Source: a virus | Reading direction: 5' to 3' (one strand) | IMG/VR virus record: IMGVR_UViG_3300042691_004977 | Location: 1 to 20,471 of that record | Length of the DNA: 20,471 bases | Shown: piece after piece, positions 1-7,261 of the stretch | How the letters are laid out: the number at the start of each line of letters is the position of its first letter | Numbering within the stretch: position 1 is the first letter of the stretch | Notes under the pieces: model-generated | What the model was told of the DNA's origin: nothing | Database searches by the model: none | Seen by the model: the letters and a program-made list of their open reading frames with translations, nothing else | Translations under genes and position numbers: made by a program

Positions 1-2
1 CA

Positions 3-1193
3 TTGTGCATTAAGCATTCTGGTATTAGATGTTTAATCGGACGTACAGTTCTACAACAATTAAAACTAACCACTCTCAATACATTATTTGAGACGTTACA
101 AGCGATGGGATTAAAAGCCGGTGAGCATTATACTTACAATGGCCAATCCAATGTAATAACCTTTTATAATAAATCTGAAATAGTTTTAAAAGATTTGGCT
201 TACCAACCAAGTGATCCAAATTACGACAGCCTGGGTGGTTTAGAATTAACCGCCGTATTTGTTGATGAAGCAGCTCAAATACCACAACTAGCATTCAACA
301 TTCTTAAATCACGTATACGTTTCAAATTAAATGAATTTAAATTAATACCAAAGATATTATTGACGTGTAACCCTGGACAAGTATGGTTAAAGAAATACTT
401 CTATCTACCATACATAGAAGAATCTTTGGATGTGAATAAAGCTTTTGTCCCAGCATTACCACTAGATAATCCACACTTACCAGCAACCTACATAGAAATG
501 CTTAAATCGTTACCACCTGGTCAACGTAAGCGTCTATTAGAAGGTGACTGGAATTATGAGATGGATGCTGATAGCTTATTTGATTTTGATGACATATCAA
601 GATCAGTATTTAGAATTGGTCCAAATAGTGATGATAAAAAATATATTTCAGTTGACGTAGCTAGGTTTGGATCAGATAGGTCCGTAGCGATCGTTTGGGT
701 GGGTCTGGTTGCGTTAGAATGCTTCGTCTATACCAAACTATCAGCTGTTGAATTATCGTCCGAAATTAACGCTCTAATTGCGAAACACGGAGTGCATCCA
801 AAAAATGTTATTATAGATGCTGATGGTGTAGGAGGTCCGGTCAGCGATATTTTAAGAGGGACAGATTTTGTGAATAACTCAAAACCATTACATAACCAAA
901 ACTTTGTTAATCTAAAAAGCCAATGTTATGTAAAACTATCTGAATTATTCAAGGAAGGTAAAATATCAATCAATTTATTAGATACATCTTTAATTGATGA
1001 CTTGACTCAAGAATTATTGGCAGTTAAATTAAAGGATGTTGATAGAGATAATAAGGTACAAGTAGCTTCAAAAGAAGAGATGAAAAAGATACTAGGTAAG
1101 TCACCAGACTTATCTGATGCTCTAATGATGCGAATGTATTATGAAATAAAGAACCTGAAAGCCACAGGTAGATACGCGATGGCTTACGTTTAA
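3..1193 (+). CDS. terL: Phage terminase large subunit, 5'-truncated by window edge
   Basis: The terminase large subunit is the ATP-driven motor and nuclease that packages DNA into the prohead through the portal. Residue numbers here count from position 3. The Walker B strand AVFVDEA is at about residues 84-90 (D88, E89). A TCNPG segment at 121-125 fits the coupling motif. The C-terminal RNase H-like nuclease shows acidic residues at D218 (SVDVARFG), D272 (IIDADGVGG) and D369/D372 (SPDLSDAL). The Walker A loop is missing, so the true start lies left of the window, and the TTG at position 3 is only the first in-frame codon. The stop TAA is followed after one base by the ATG of the next gene (TAATATG), suggesting translational coupling. 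The visible domains look intact. Motif assignment is by eye, but the family call is firm. Confidence 0.93.
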   Translation: MCIKHSGIRCLIGRTVLQQLKLTTLNTLFETLQAMGLKAGEHYTYNGQSNVITFYNKSEIVLKDLAYQPSDPNYDSLGGLELTAVFVDEAAQIPQLAFNILKSRIRFKLNEFKLIPKILLTCNPGQVWLKKYFYLPYIEESLDVNKAFVPALPLDNPHLPATYIEMLKSLPPGQRKRLLEGDWNYEMDADSLFDFDDISRSVFRIGPNSDDKKYISVDVARFGSDRSVAIVWVGLVALECFVYTKLSAVELSSEINALIAKHGVHPKNVIIDADGVGGPVSDILRGTDFVNNSKPLHNQNFVNLKSQCYVKLSELFKEGKISINLLDTSLIDDLTQELLAVKLKDVDRDNKVQVASKEEMKKILGKSPDLSDALMMRMYYEIKNLKATGRYAMAYV

Positions 1194-1194
1194 T

Positions 1195-1929
1195 ATGCTT
1201 AAATTTAAAATTGATGACAAGGAATATATAATTCCTGAATTTATTAACATAGAAAATTATGCTAAGATCTATAAAGTAAAAGACCTGTTCAGTGACGATT
1301 ACTTTGCAGCTAAGCTAATTAATATTGTTACAGACGCTCCAATAGAAGATCTATTACAGGTTGATTATCAAGAAGTTAGCTATATTGCTAATTATATTAT
1401 GTCATTGGTACCGATAGCTAAAGACATTCCATTTAAAGATAGATTTGAATTAAATGGTGTTCATTATGGATTTTTTCCTACGTGGAAAGAACTAACCTTT
1501 GCTGAGTTTATTGATATGGATACAATATCCACCAAGAAACCAGAAGAATTATTGGATCTAATGCACATATTGGCTGCAGTAATGTACAGACCAATTATAG
1601 AAGAAAAGTCAGAACACGATTTTAAAATAGAAAAATACAGCGTTGATAGTTTAAATGAAAGAGCTGAACTATTCAAAAAGCACTTAGATGTCAAATATGT
1701 AATTGCTGCTCAGTTTTTTTTTATCAAGTTCGCAAACAGATATTTGGATTATACCCAGCTATCTTCGATCAAGAAGCTTTCGATATGGACCAAGATAAAA
1801 ATTATCTGGAAGATCCGGAAACTTCTATGGCATCTAATTTTCAAAAAGTCTTCGGATGGTATGTGGTCCTCAACAGAATTACTTCAAACGATATTACGAA
1901 GCACCAATATGTCCTTGAAAAAAAGATGA
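1195..1929 (+). CDS. Putative tail assembly chaperone-like protein, zero-frame ORF of a frameshifted gene
   Basis: This frame encodes 244 residues starting at the TAATATG junction with the terminase gene. The first ~176 residues look like a normal soluble protein: an N-terminal KFKIDDKEYIIPEF segment, a central FPTWKELTFAEFIDMD segment and helical stretches. After the T9 run at 1714-1722 the zero frame turns into an abnormal basic, Trp-rich tail of 68 residues and stops at 1927-1929. The -1 frame gives a much more natural continuation to 2009. I therefore think residues past ~176 are out of frame in the main product, which would be 271 residues. The tail assembly chaperone idea rests on this frameshift layout, typical of lambda G/GT-type chaperones, and on the morphogenesis context. 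However, the tape measure is 14 kb away instead of adjacent. The function is tentative. Confidence 0.6.
   Translation: MLKFKIDDKEYIIPEFINIENYAKIYKVKDLFSDDYFAAKLINIVTDAPIEDLLQVDYQEVSYIANYIMSLVPIAKDIPFKDRFELNGVHYGFFPTWKELTFAEFIDMDTISTKKPEELLDLMHILAAVMYRPIIEEKSEHDFKIEKYSVDSLNERAELFKKHLDVKYVIAAQFFFIKFANRYLDYTQLSSIKKLSIWTKIKIIWKIRKLLWHLIFKKSSDGMWSSTELLQTILRSTNMSLKKR
1714..1722 (+). other. T9 slippery run, likely -1 frameshift site
   Basis: Nine T residues follow a CAG codon, read in the zero frame as TTT TTT TTT followed by ATC. The heptamer T TTT TTT fits the X XXY YYZ form needed for -1 ribosomal slippage. A nine-T template is also prone to polymerase slippage. Both frames are open only between 1668 and 1927, and the run lies inside that interval. 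No convincing downstream hairpin or pseudoknot was seen; a four-pair CTTC/GAAG stem at about 1763-1776 is weak. A homopolymer sequencing error (true T10 or T7) would also explain the split. Confidence 0.6.
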
Positions 1930-2009
1930 TAGAGGTGTTTAATCAATTAACTTATATCATTCAACACGACCAGCTACAAGCTGAGTTACAGAAGAAAACT
2001 TTCAAATAA
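1722..2009 (+). CDS. -1 frame C-terminal extension of the chaperone-like gene
   Basis: Read from the T9 run in the -1 frame, this adds 95 residues beginning YQVRKQIFGLYPAIFDQ and ending QAELQKKTFK. It contains MASNFQKVFGWYVVLNRITS, an amphipathic helical region and a final helix. Composition is balanced, unlike the competing zero-frame tail. The frame is open from 1668, after the stop at 1665. Its first ATG is at 1785, which would give a separate 74-residue protein, but that ATG follows GCTTTCGAT and lacks the A/T-only leader seen at the other starts in this window. I therefore read it as the second half of the gene beginning at 1195. It ends 30 bases before the next gene. The function is inferred only from context. 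Confidence 0.6.
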   Translation, partial: YQVRKQIFGLYPAIFDQEAFDMDQDKNYLEDPETSMASNFQKVFGWYVVLNRITSNDITKHQYVLEKKMIEVFNQLTYIIQHDQLQAELQKKTFK

Positions 2010-2019
2010 CAAATCAAAT

Positions 2020-2035
2020 AAATTTATATTTAATA
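2020..2035 (+). promoter_or_regulatory. AT-rich start motif, copy 1
   Basis: AAATTTATATTTAATA lies 4 bases before the ATG at 2040. It matches 18713-18728 at 16 of 16 bases and 14435-14450 at 15 of 16. These three sites precede genes that do not abut the previous stop. It may be a phage-specific promoter or a translation-initiation element. There is no Bacteroidota -7 box (TAnnTTTG) here. Confidence 0.5.
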
Positions 2036-2039
2036 TTAG

Positions 2040-3041
2040 ATGACTAATTATAAGCAGATATTACAAGATTTAAAGGGAATTGCGTTCTATCACCCTCAAA
2101 TTAATTCATTTGGGATAGGTGATATTACACAAATTACTCAGGACATTGAAACCAAACAAGAGCCAAGATATACAAAAATGTACGTGGTTCCTGGTACTGT
2201 AACCCTTAATCAGAACGTATTATCATATCAGTTATCAATCATCATATTAGATAAAATTGAAGATGACTATTCAAATCAACGTGACGTAATGAGCGATACG
2301 TTGGAGATAGCCAAAGATATATTCACAATATTATACCAATCATATACCTCACAGTATGGGGATTTTACGTTGTATTATGAACCAGAATGGGGACCAAATG
2401 TAACACCTTTCCTAGAAAGATATGAAACAATCCTAGGTGGATGGACATTAAATGTAACCATCAACCAGCCATTTGATTACAATAACTGTGTATTACCATT
2501 CAGTGGATTATCTTTACCAACATCAGTAAATGTGGTTAACTATAAGCAAATTATAGAAGACTTGGAGGATATTGCCAATACTCACGAACAAGTTAATAGC
2601 TTCGGATATGGCGATTTGACACAACTAACAATGGATGTACAGACCAAACAAGAACCAGAATATACTAGGTTATATGTTTTACCAGCTGATACAATTCTAG
2701 ATGAAAATCAATTAACATTAAATTTTACCATAATTGTAGCAGATAAGCTAGAGGATGACTATTCAAACCAAAGAGATGTATTGAGTGATACCCTAGAAAT
2801 TATCAAAGATGTGTACACAGTTTTATATTTATCAGAGTATGAGACTGAGTGGGGTGCTAGTGTTGAACCATTCTTGGAGAGATTTGAGAGTGTTTTAGCT
2901 GGCTGGACAATGAACATAACACTTACTCAACCATTTGATTATAACAGATGTGTATTACCTGAAATAGATTTTACAGCAACAAAATGGTCTGAGTTAGCGG
3001 AATTATGGGACGAAGTTAATAAAAAGTATAATAAAATATAA
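2040..3041 (+). CDS. Tandemly duplicated virion-associated protein, possibly tail terminator/neck-like
   Basis: The 333-residue protein consists of two homologous domains, residues 3-153 and 167-307, joined by a short linker and followed by a ~26-residue tail. Each copy begins NYKQI and ends QPFDYN.CVLP. Each carries a strongly conserved core, DKIEDDYSNQRDVMSDTLEI in copy 1 and DKLEDDYSNQRDVLSDTLEI in copy 2. By eye, identity is somewhat above half. Copy 2 lacks about 10 residues where copy 1 has SYTSQYGDFTLYYEPEW. I recall similar single-domain proteins in uncultured Bacteroidota phages but cannot name a characterised family. The ~150-residue domain size and neighbourhood would suit a tail terminator or head-tail joining protein, which is inference. 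The start is preceded by the 16-base AT motif. Confidence 0.7.
   Translation: MTNYKQILQDLKGIAFYHPQINSFGIGDITQITQDIETKQEPRYTKMYVVPGTVTLNQNVLSYQLSIIILDKIEDDYSNQRDVMSDTLEIAKDIFTILYQSYTSQYGDFTLYYEPEWGPNVTPFLERYETILGGWTLNVTINQPFDYNNCVLPFSGLSLPTSVNVVNYKQIIEDLEDIANTHEQVNSFGYGDLTQLTMDVQTKQEPEYTRLYVLPADTILDENQLTLNFTIIVADKLEDDYSNQRDVLSDTLEIIKDVYTVLYLSEYETEWGASVEPFLERFESVLAGWTMNITLTQPFDYNRCVLPEIDFTATKWSELAELWDEVNKKYNKI
2046..2498 (+). repeat. Internal domain duplication, copy 1
   Basis: First of two protein-level repeats in the gene at 2040. It covers residues 3-153, from NYKQILQDL to NNCVLP. The similarity is clear in protein and weaker in DNA, so the duplication is old. Confidence 0.85.
2538..2960 (+). 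repeat. Internal domain duplication, copy 2
   Basis: Second repeat, residues 167-307, from NYKQIIEDL to NRCVLP. It is ten residues shorter than copy 1 because of a deletion just before the EW.G motif. The core YSNQRDV and SDTLEI segments are kept exactly. Confidence 0.85.
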
Positions 3042-3052
3042 ATTTCTATAAT

Positions 3053-3193
3053 ATGAAATACAAAATAATGTGGGCTAACGGCTCAGATAACAAACCTACT
3101 ATATTGGAGAATGTAAAACTCACAAAGCAACTAATAGAAAATTTAGAAGCACAATATGGTGACAAAATAATATCAGTAAAAATAATACATTAA
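3053..3193 (+). CDS. Small hypothetical protein, 46 aa
   Basis: ATG at 3053 and TAA at 3191-3193 frame a 46-residue protein beginning MKYKIMWANG and ending ISVKIIH. It fills the gap between the duplicated protein and the tail fibre gene. Its stop joins the next start as TAATATG, the same junction used by bona fide genes here, which argues that it is translated. The leader AAATTTCTATAAT before its ATG is A/T-only. It is predicted to be a short strand-helix-strand fold with no signal peptide or membrane segment. I do not recognise the family. Confidence 0.7.
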   Translation: MKYKIMWANGSDNKPTILENVKLTKQLIENLEAQYGDKIISVKIIH

Positions 3194-3194
3194 T

Positions 3195-6100
3195 ATGTCA
3201 AACTTAGGCAATCAATACATAAGTAGCTCTTATCAATCAGTTTTAAATGTCGGTACTGGTTCTGGCGATTATGTTACATCAACACTAAAACCATTAACAG
3301 ATGGTTATGGTACTGCTGTCCCAATTAAAGTGTCAACAACAGGTGTTGAACTAAGTGGAAGCATATCATTAACTGGATCATTAGTTAGTTCTATTATCCC
3401 AGCTGTTTCTAATTCAATAGATCTTGGTTCACCGACAAAACCATTTAGACACCTATATGTTGGATCTGGTTCAATTTATCTTGATGACCATCAAATTTTG
3501 TCATTGGATACACCTGGTACAGATACAACAATTGCTGCACCACCAAGTGGTACTGTGCAATTAATTAATGACGTTATATTCTCATCACAAGAAGGTTTGG
3601 GATATGAAGGTGCAGCTGGTTTTACAATCGTAGGTGGTGGTACTTCATTTGTATCTGAAACAAAATATTCTGGTGATACCATATCTTACCATACTGGTTC
3701 ACACTACTTAACAAACTATTGGGTTAATAATCAAAACGTAATTACTGGTGACACATCTTTAGAATTAGAATTATTCAAAGATAACTTAAAGTTAGCTACA
3801 GTTGAAAATTCAAGACACTTACCAACATATTATGATAGCCAATATGAGATTAATAGTATCTATGAAGGTACAGGATCTTTTAATGGCGCTATCAGATTAA
3901 AACATACTGATTTAGTTGGCAGTGAATATTCAGAAATATCTGTTGGTGATGATTATGTGCAAATGGCTGCCGGTAACTTATCAGGTAGTTCACCAATTCC
4001 TAAAAGTGGATTTGTTCTTTATGAAAATCAAGTTGGTGGTTTTTTTACAAATAGCCCATCATCAGCATCATTTACATTAACTGGTAGTTTATTTGAAGTT
4101 ACCGGTGCAATCAAAGCTACTGACGGTTACATTGGTAATGTTCAGGGTACTGCTTCATTTGCATCCAATGCTAATAGTGCATCATATGCATCAACTGCTT
4201 TATCTGCATCATTTGCACAAGATAGTGATGTTGCCAATAGCGCAATATCAGCAATCTCTGCTGATACACTAGAAGGTACTGGATCAGCTGTATTTGCTAC
4301 AACTGGATCTAATACATTCAACGGATCACAGACAATCTCTGGATCATTAAATGTAACTGGTTCAATTACTGCACTTTCTGCATCAATAACTTATTTACAA
4401 ACAATATATCAAACATCATCTGTTATATTCACATCAGGATCTAATATCTTGGGTGATGAAGCATCTGATGTTCAAACATTAAATGGTACTGTTAATGTAC
4501 CATTGGGTAATTTAAATGTTACTGGAGCAACTACAGCATCTGCTGGTTTCTTTGGTAATCTACAAGGTACAGCATCATTCGCATCAAATGCGTTGAGTGC
4601 TAGTCAAGCGCAAAATGCTATAAGTGCTTCACATTCTGTAAACTCAGACGCTTCTATTTCGTCAAGTTTTGCACAGAACGCTGTATCAGCATCTCAAGCT
4701 GAAAATGCTAATCTATTAGATGGTAAAGATAGTTCTGAATTTGCAACTACTGGATCTAACATATTTTTAGGTAAACAAACAATTAATGTTAGCGATCCAT
4801 TTAATACTGGTTTAATAATTGCTAGTGGTTCTGGTGCACAAGCACAAAGCATATATTTCCAAACTGCAGAATTTGGTGGTAATTCACAACCAACTGTTTT
4901 CTTAAATGGTATCAATTCATATTGGCAATCTGCTGGAAATATGTTCTTTGAAAATGCACCAGGTGGTTCTGGTTCAGGTTCAATGAACTTTACAACTAAC
5001 GGTGACCAAGTGTTTAGAACAAATGGTACATCTAAAGTGATTAATTTTGTAAACCCAGCTGGTCTTATTAATATTAGTGGTTCACAATTTGATGTTAATG
5101 TATTTAATACGAATTTAACAGGTTCAGTTATTATAAGTGGATCAGAATCTATAACTGGTTCATTAGGTGTTAGAAATGGTGACTTAAATGTTGTATCAAA
5201 TAATACAACCTTAAATACATCATTATATCTAACCAATAGTTTAGCTGGTCAATCAAATATTATATTAGGTTGGGGTGATAACCCAAGTTCTGCTGGTCCT
5301 AGTTCAGTACAAGCAAACTACACTGGTTCATTAAGAATTACTGGATCTAATAACATTGTTCAAATTCCACAAATTAGAGCAACAGCTTTAGGAGGTACTG
5401 TAGATCAAACAGGTTATATATCTGGATCTGGTAATATGATAATGTCAAATAATGCTGGTATTATTTTAAATAGTGGTTCATTATTATTCCCTAAAACACA
5501 AAACAATATAATTGGTTTTGGTTCAGTGATTAATATGAACTTTACAACATCATCATTATCTGGCGGTCATCCAACTATTGCTAACAATATTGCTATGGGC
5601 GGTGGTATGAATTTAAACCACCCATCTGGTACATTGAATGCATCAACAAACGCATTATTAGGTGGTTCAATAACATCAACACAAACTTTTGCTACAAACG
5701 TTAGACCGAATATTACTACAAATAATATACTTGGTGCTGTAGTAATAAACCATATTAGTGGTTCTGTTAGCTTTTCAAACAACTATGTTAATGCAACAAG
5801 TTTTAATATTAATAACCACGTTAGTTCATCAAACATTACAAACAATGGTGTTAGTGTTACAAATAACGTTGTATTTGGTGGTTCTGGAGGCGCTGCTATA
5901 AACATCTATACATCTGGTTCACAAAACTCAAATAGCACTAGAGTAATTTCAGATAGTATTATTGGTGGTAGAAACGTAACAGTATCATCATCATTTGTTA
6001 GCTCATCAAATTCAAGTTTATTATCATCATTAATTGTAGGTAATGGATTAACAGTATCTGGTTCACATACTGCTGGTACAAATGGTGGATCAGCATTCTT

Positions 6101-6773
6101 AGGTAGATTTAACGATACAACATCGTTACATTTAGCACAAGATGTTGTATTTGCTGTAGGTACTGGTACTGGAACTTCAAATAGAAGAACTGGTTTATAT
6201 GTAACATCTGGTTCATTGGTTGGTGTATCAGGATCATTAGATGTTAAAGGTAATACAACATTAACTGGATCATTAGATATTAGCGGATCAGTTACAATTG
6301 CTAATGCTGGTGATCTTACAATGTATGGTCACAAGATGTTTAATGCTGGTGAGTTTTGGTCAAACACAACTCAAAGTGGAAGTGCTGGTGTAAGTGGTTC
6401 ATTGAACTTTGATGCATCAGGTAGTGCTGTAGGTGTGTCACTTGTTAGTGGTTCAAGATTAACTGTTTCAAATGGTGGTACATATAACATTCAATTCTCA
6501 GCACAATTTGAAACATCTGCTGGTTCAGATACTGGTTATGTATGGTTCAAGAAGAATGGAACTAATATCGCAGATAGTGCAACAAAAGTTGTATTAGCAA
6601 ATAATACTGCACAGGTAATGACCGTGAATATATTAGATGAAGCTGCAGCAAATGATTATTATGAATTGGGTTATCAATTAACAAACGGTAACGCAACCAT
6701 ATTAGCAGAAGCAGCTAGTGGAAATATACCAGCAATACCATCGGTAATAACAACTGTAACACAAGTAAGATAA
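3195..6773 (+). CDS. Tail fibre protein, Ser/Gly-rich repeats with C1q-like C-terminus
   Basis: The 1192-residue protein is built of short beta-forming repeats rich in SGS, TGS and ITGSL. This pattern is common in long fibres of uncultured aquatic phages. Residues ~1-310 hold an N-terminal attachment-like region with SNSIDLGSPTKPFRHLYVGS. Two related modules at ~314-381 and ~454-530 carry GTASFASNA, SASFAQ and FATTGSN motifs. A beta-helical, Asn/Ser-rich region follows to ~1000. The last ~130 residues resemble a C1q/TNF-like jelly roll (SNGGTYNIQFSAQFE, VWFKKNGTNIADS), likely the trimeric receptor-contacting tip. No peptidase or chaperone domain was recognised. Its position between the duplicated protein and a neck protein is unusual for a fibre gene. 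The start follows TAATATG. Confidence 0.85.
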   Translation: MSNLGNQYISSSYQSVLNVGTGSGDYVTSTLKPLTDGYGTAVPIKVSTTGVELSGSISLTGSLVSSIIPAVSNSIDLGSPTKPFRHLYVGSGSIYLDDHQILSLDTPGTDTTIAAPPSGTVQLINDVIFSSQEGLGYEGAAGFTIVGGGTSFVSETKYSGDTISYHTGSHYLTNYWVNNQNVITGDTSLELELFKDNLKLATVENSRHLPTYYDSQYEINSIYEGTGSFNGAIRLKHTDLVGSEYSEISVGDDYVQMAAGNLSGSSPIPKSGFVLYENQVGGFFTNSPSSASFTLTGSLFEVTGAIKATDGYIGNVQGTASFASNANSASYASTALSASFAQDSDVANSAISAISADTLEGTGSAVFATTGSNTFNGSQTISGSLNVTGSITALSASITYLQTIYQTSSVIFTSGSNILGDEASDVQTLNGTVNVPLGNLNVTGATTASAGFFGNLQGTASFASNALSASQAQNAISASHSVNSDASISSSFAQNAVSASQAENANLLDGKDSSEFATTGSNIFLGKQTINVSDPFNTGLIIASGSGAQAQSIYFQTAEFGGNSQPTVFLNGINSYWQSAGNMFFENAPGGSGSGSMNFTTNGDQVFRTNGTSKVINFVNPAGLINISGSQFDVNVFNTNLTGSVIISGSESITGSLGVRNGDLNVVSNNTTLNTSLYLTNSLAGQSNIILGWGDNPSSAGPSSVQANYTGSLRITGSNNIVQIPQIRATALGGTVDQTGYISGSGNMIMSNNAGIILNSGSLLFPKTQNNIIGFGSVINMNFTTSSLSGGHPTIANNIAMGGGMNLNHPSGTLNASTNALLGGSITSTQTFATNVRPNITTNNILGAVVINHISGSVSFSNNYVNATSFNINNHVSSSNITNNGVSVTNNVVFGGSGGAAINIYTSGSQNSNSTRVISDSIIGGRNVTVSSSFVSSSNSSLLSSLIVGNGLTVSGSHTAGTNGGSAFLGRFNDTTSLHLAQDVVFAVGTGTGTSNRRTGLYVTSGSLVGVSGSLDVKGNTTLTGSLDISGSVTIANAGDLTMYGHKMFNAGEFWSNTTQSGSAGVSGSLNFDASGSAVGVSLVSGSRLTVSNGGTYNIQFSAQFETSAGSDTGYVWFKKNGTNIADSATKVVLANNTAQVMTVNILDEAAANDYYELGYQLTNGNATILAEAASGNIPAIPSVITTVTQVR
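4134..4337 (+). repeat. Tail fibre module, copy 1
   Basis: Residues ~314-381 of the fibre: GNVQGTASFASNA, then Ala/Ser repeats (SASFAQ), then FATTGSNTFNGSQTI. The DNA is similar to 4554-4784 over the segments encoding GTASFASNA and FATTGSN. Confidence 0.75.
4554..4784 (+). repeat. Tail fibre module, copy 2
   Basis: Residues ~454-530 of the fibre: GNLQGTASFASNA, Ala/Ser repeats, LLDGKDSSEFATTGSN, then GKQTI. It has the same order of motifs as copy 1, with a longer middle. Confidence 0.75.
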
Positions 6774-6774
6774 T

Positions 6775-7260
6775 ATGGACTTAAATGCGATTGCACCTAT
6801 TATTGAAAACAAATTCAAAGAGGCGTTAGCTGAAAAACGCTACCCCTTTGGATTTGGTAAAAAGAAAGGACTGTCAAATAAAATAGCATCAGGTTCATTA
6901 CAAAATAGTATTAATGTTAATACACAAACATCACCAGATGGTAGTAGCCTAACAGTATCAATGAATGACTATGGTCAATGGGTACAATCAGGAAGATTAC
7001 CTGGAAAAAAGGGTGTTCCAGTAGACGCATTAGAAAAGTGGATTAAGGAAAGAGGTCTACAAGGTAGAGATAAAAAAGGTAGATATATAAAGCGTAGAAG
7101 CTTTGCATTTGCCATCCAAGCGAATATAAAAAAGTTTGGAATAAGGGCTTCAAACTGGTACGATGTAGCAATAGACAATGTATTAGAAGATCCCGAAATA
7201 ATAAATCTTTTAGGTGACACAACCATAGAAGACTTAATAAACGCAATAGAAGGAATATAA
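6775..7260 (+). CDS. Neck/head-tail joining protein, HK97 gp10-like
   Basis: A 161-residue basic protein. The order of motifs suits the HK97 gp10-like family of tail completion/neck proteins, which sit at the head-tail interface. A basic N-terminal helix is followed by an SLQNSI strand, YGQWVQSGR at about residues 64-73, then PVDALEKWIKERGLQG at ~82-97, and a helix AFAIQANIKKFGIRASN at ~111-127. The C-terminus is acidic. The family link is by motif pattern only and the name is provisional. It is coupled to both neighbours by one-base TAATATG junctions. Confidence 0.55.
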   Translation: MDLNAIAPIIENKFKEALAEKRYPFGFGKKKGLSNKIASGSLQNSINVNTQTSPDGSSLTVSMNDYGQWVQSGRLPGKKGVPVDALEKWIKERGLQGRDKKGRYIKRRSFAFAIQANIKKFGIRASNWYDVAIDNVLEDPEIINLLGDTTIEDLINAIEGI

Positions 7261-7261
7261 T

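Noticed and set aside
1763-1776. CTTC/GAAG stem downstream of the T9 run as a frameshift stimulator
   Set aside because: A four-pair stem ~40 bases from the slip site is too weak and too far to count as a stimulatory structure.
1785-2009. Independent 74-residue gene starting at ATG 1785
   Set aside because: The ATG lacks the A/T-only leader of the other starts, and the frame is already open and protein-like back to the T9 run. A frameshifted continuation of the 1195 gene fits better, though internal initiation is not excluded.
4694-5236. 180-codon open frame on the minus strand inside the tail fibre gene
   Set aside because: It is antisense to a convincing fibre frame. Its Pro/Leu/Val-rich composition mirrors the Ser/Gly/Asn codons of the fibre, and no start context or family resemblance is seen.
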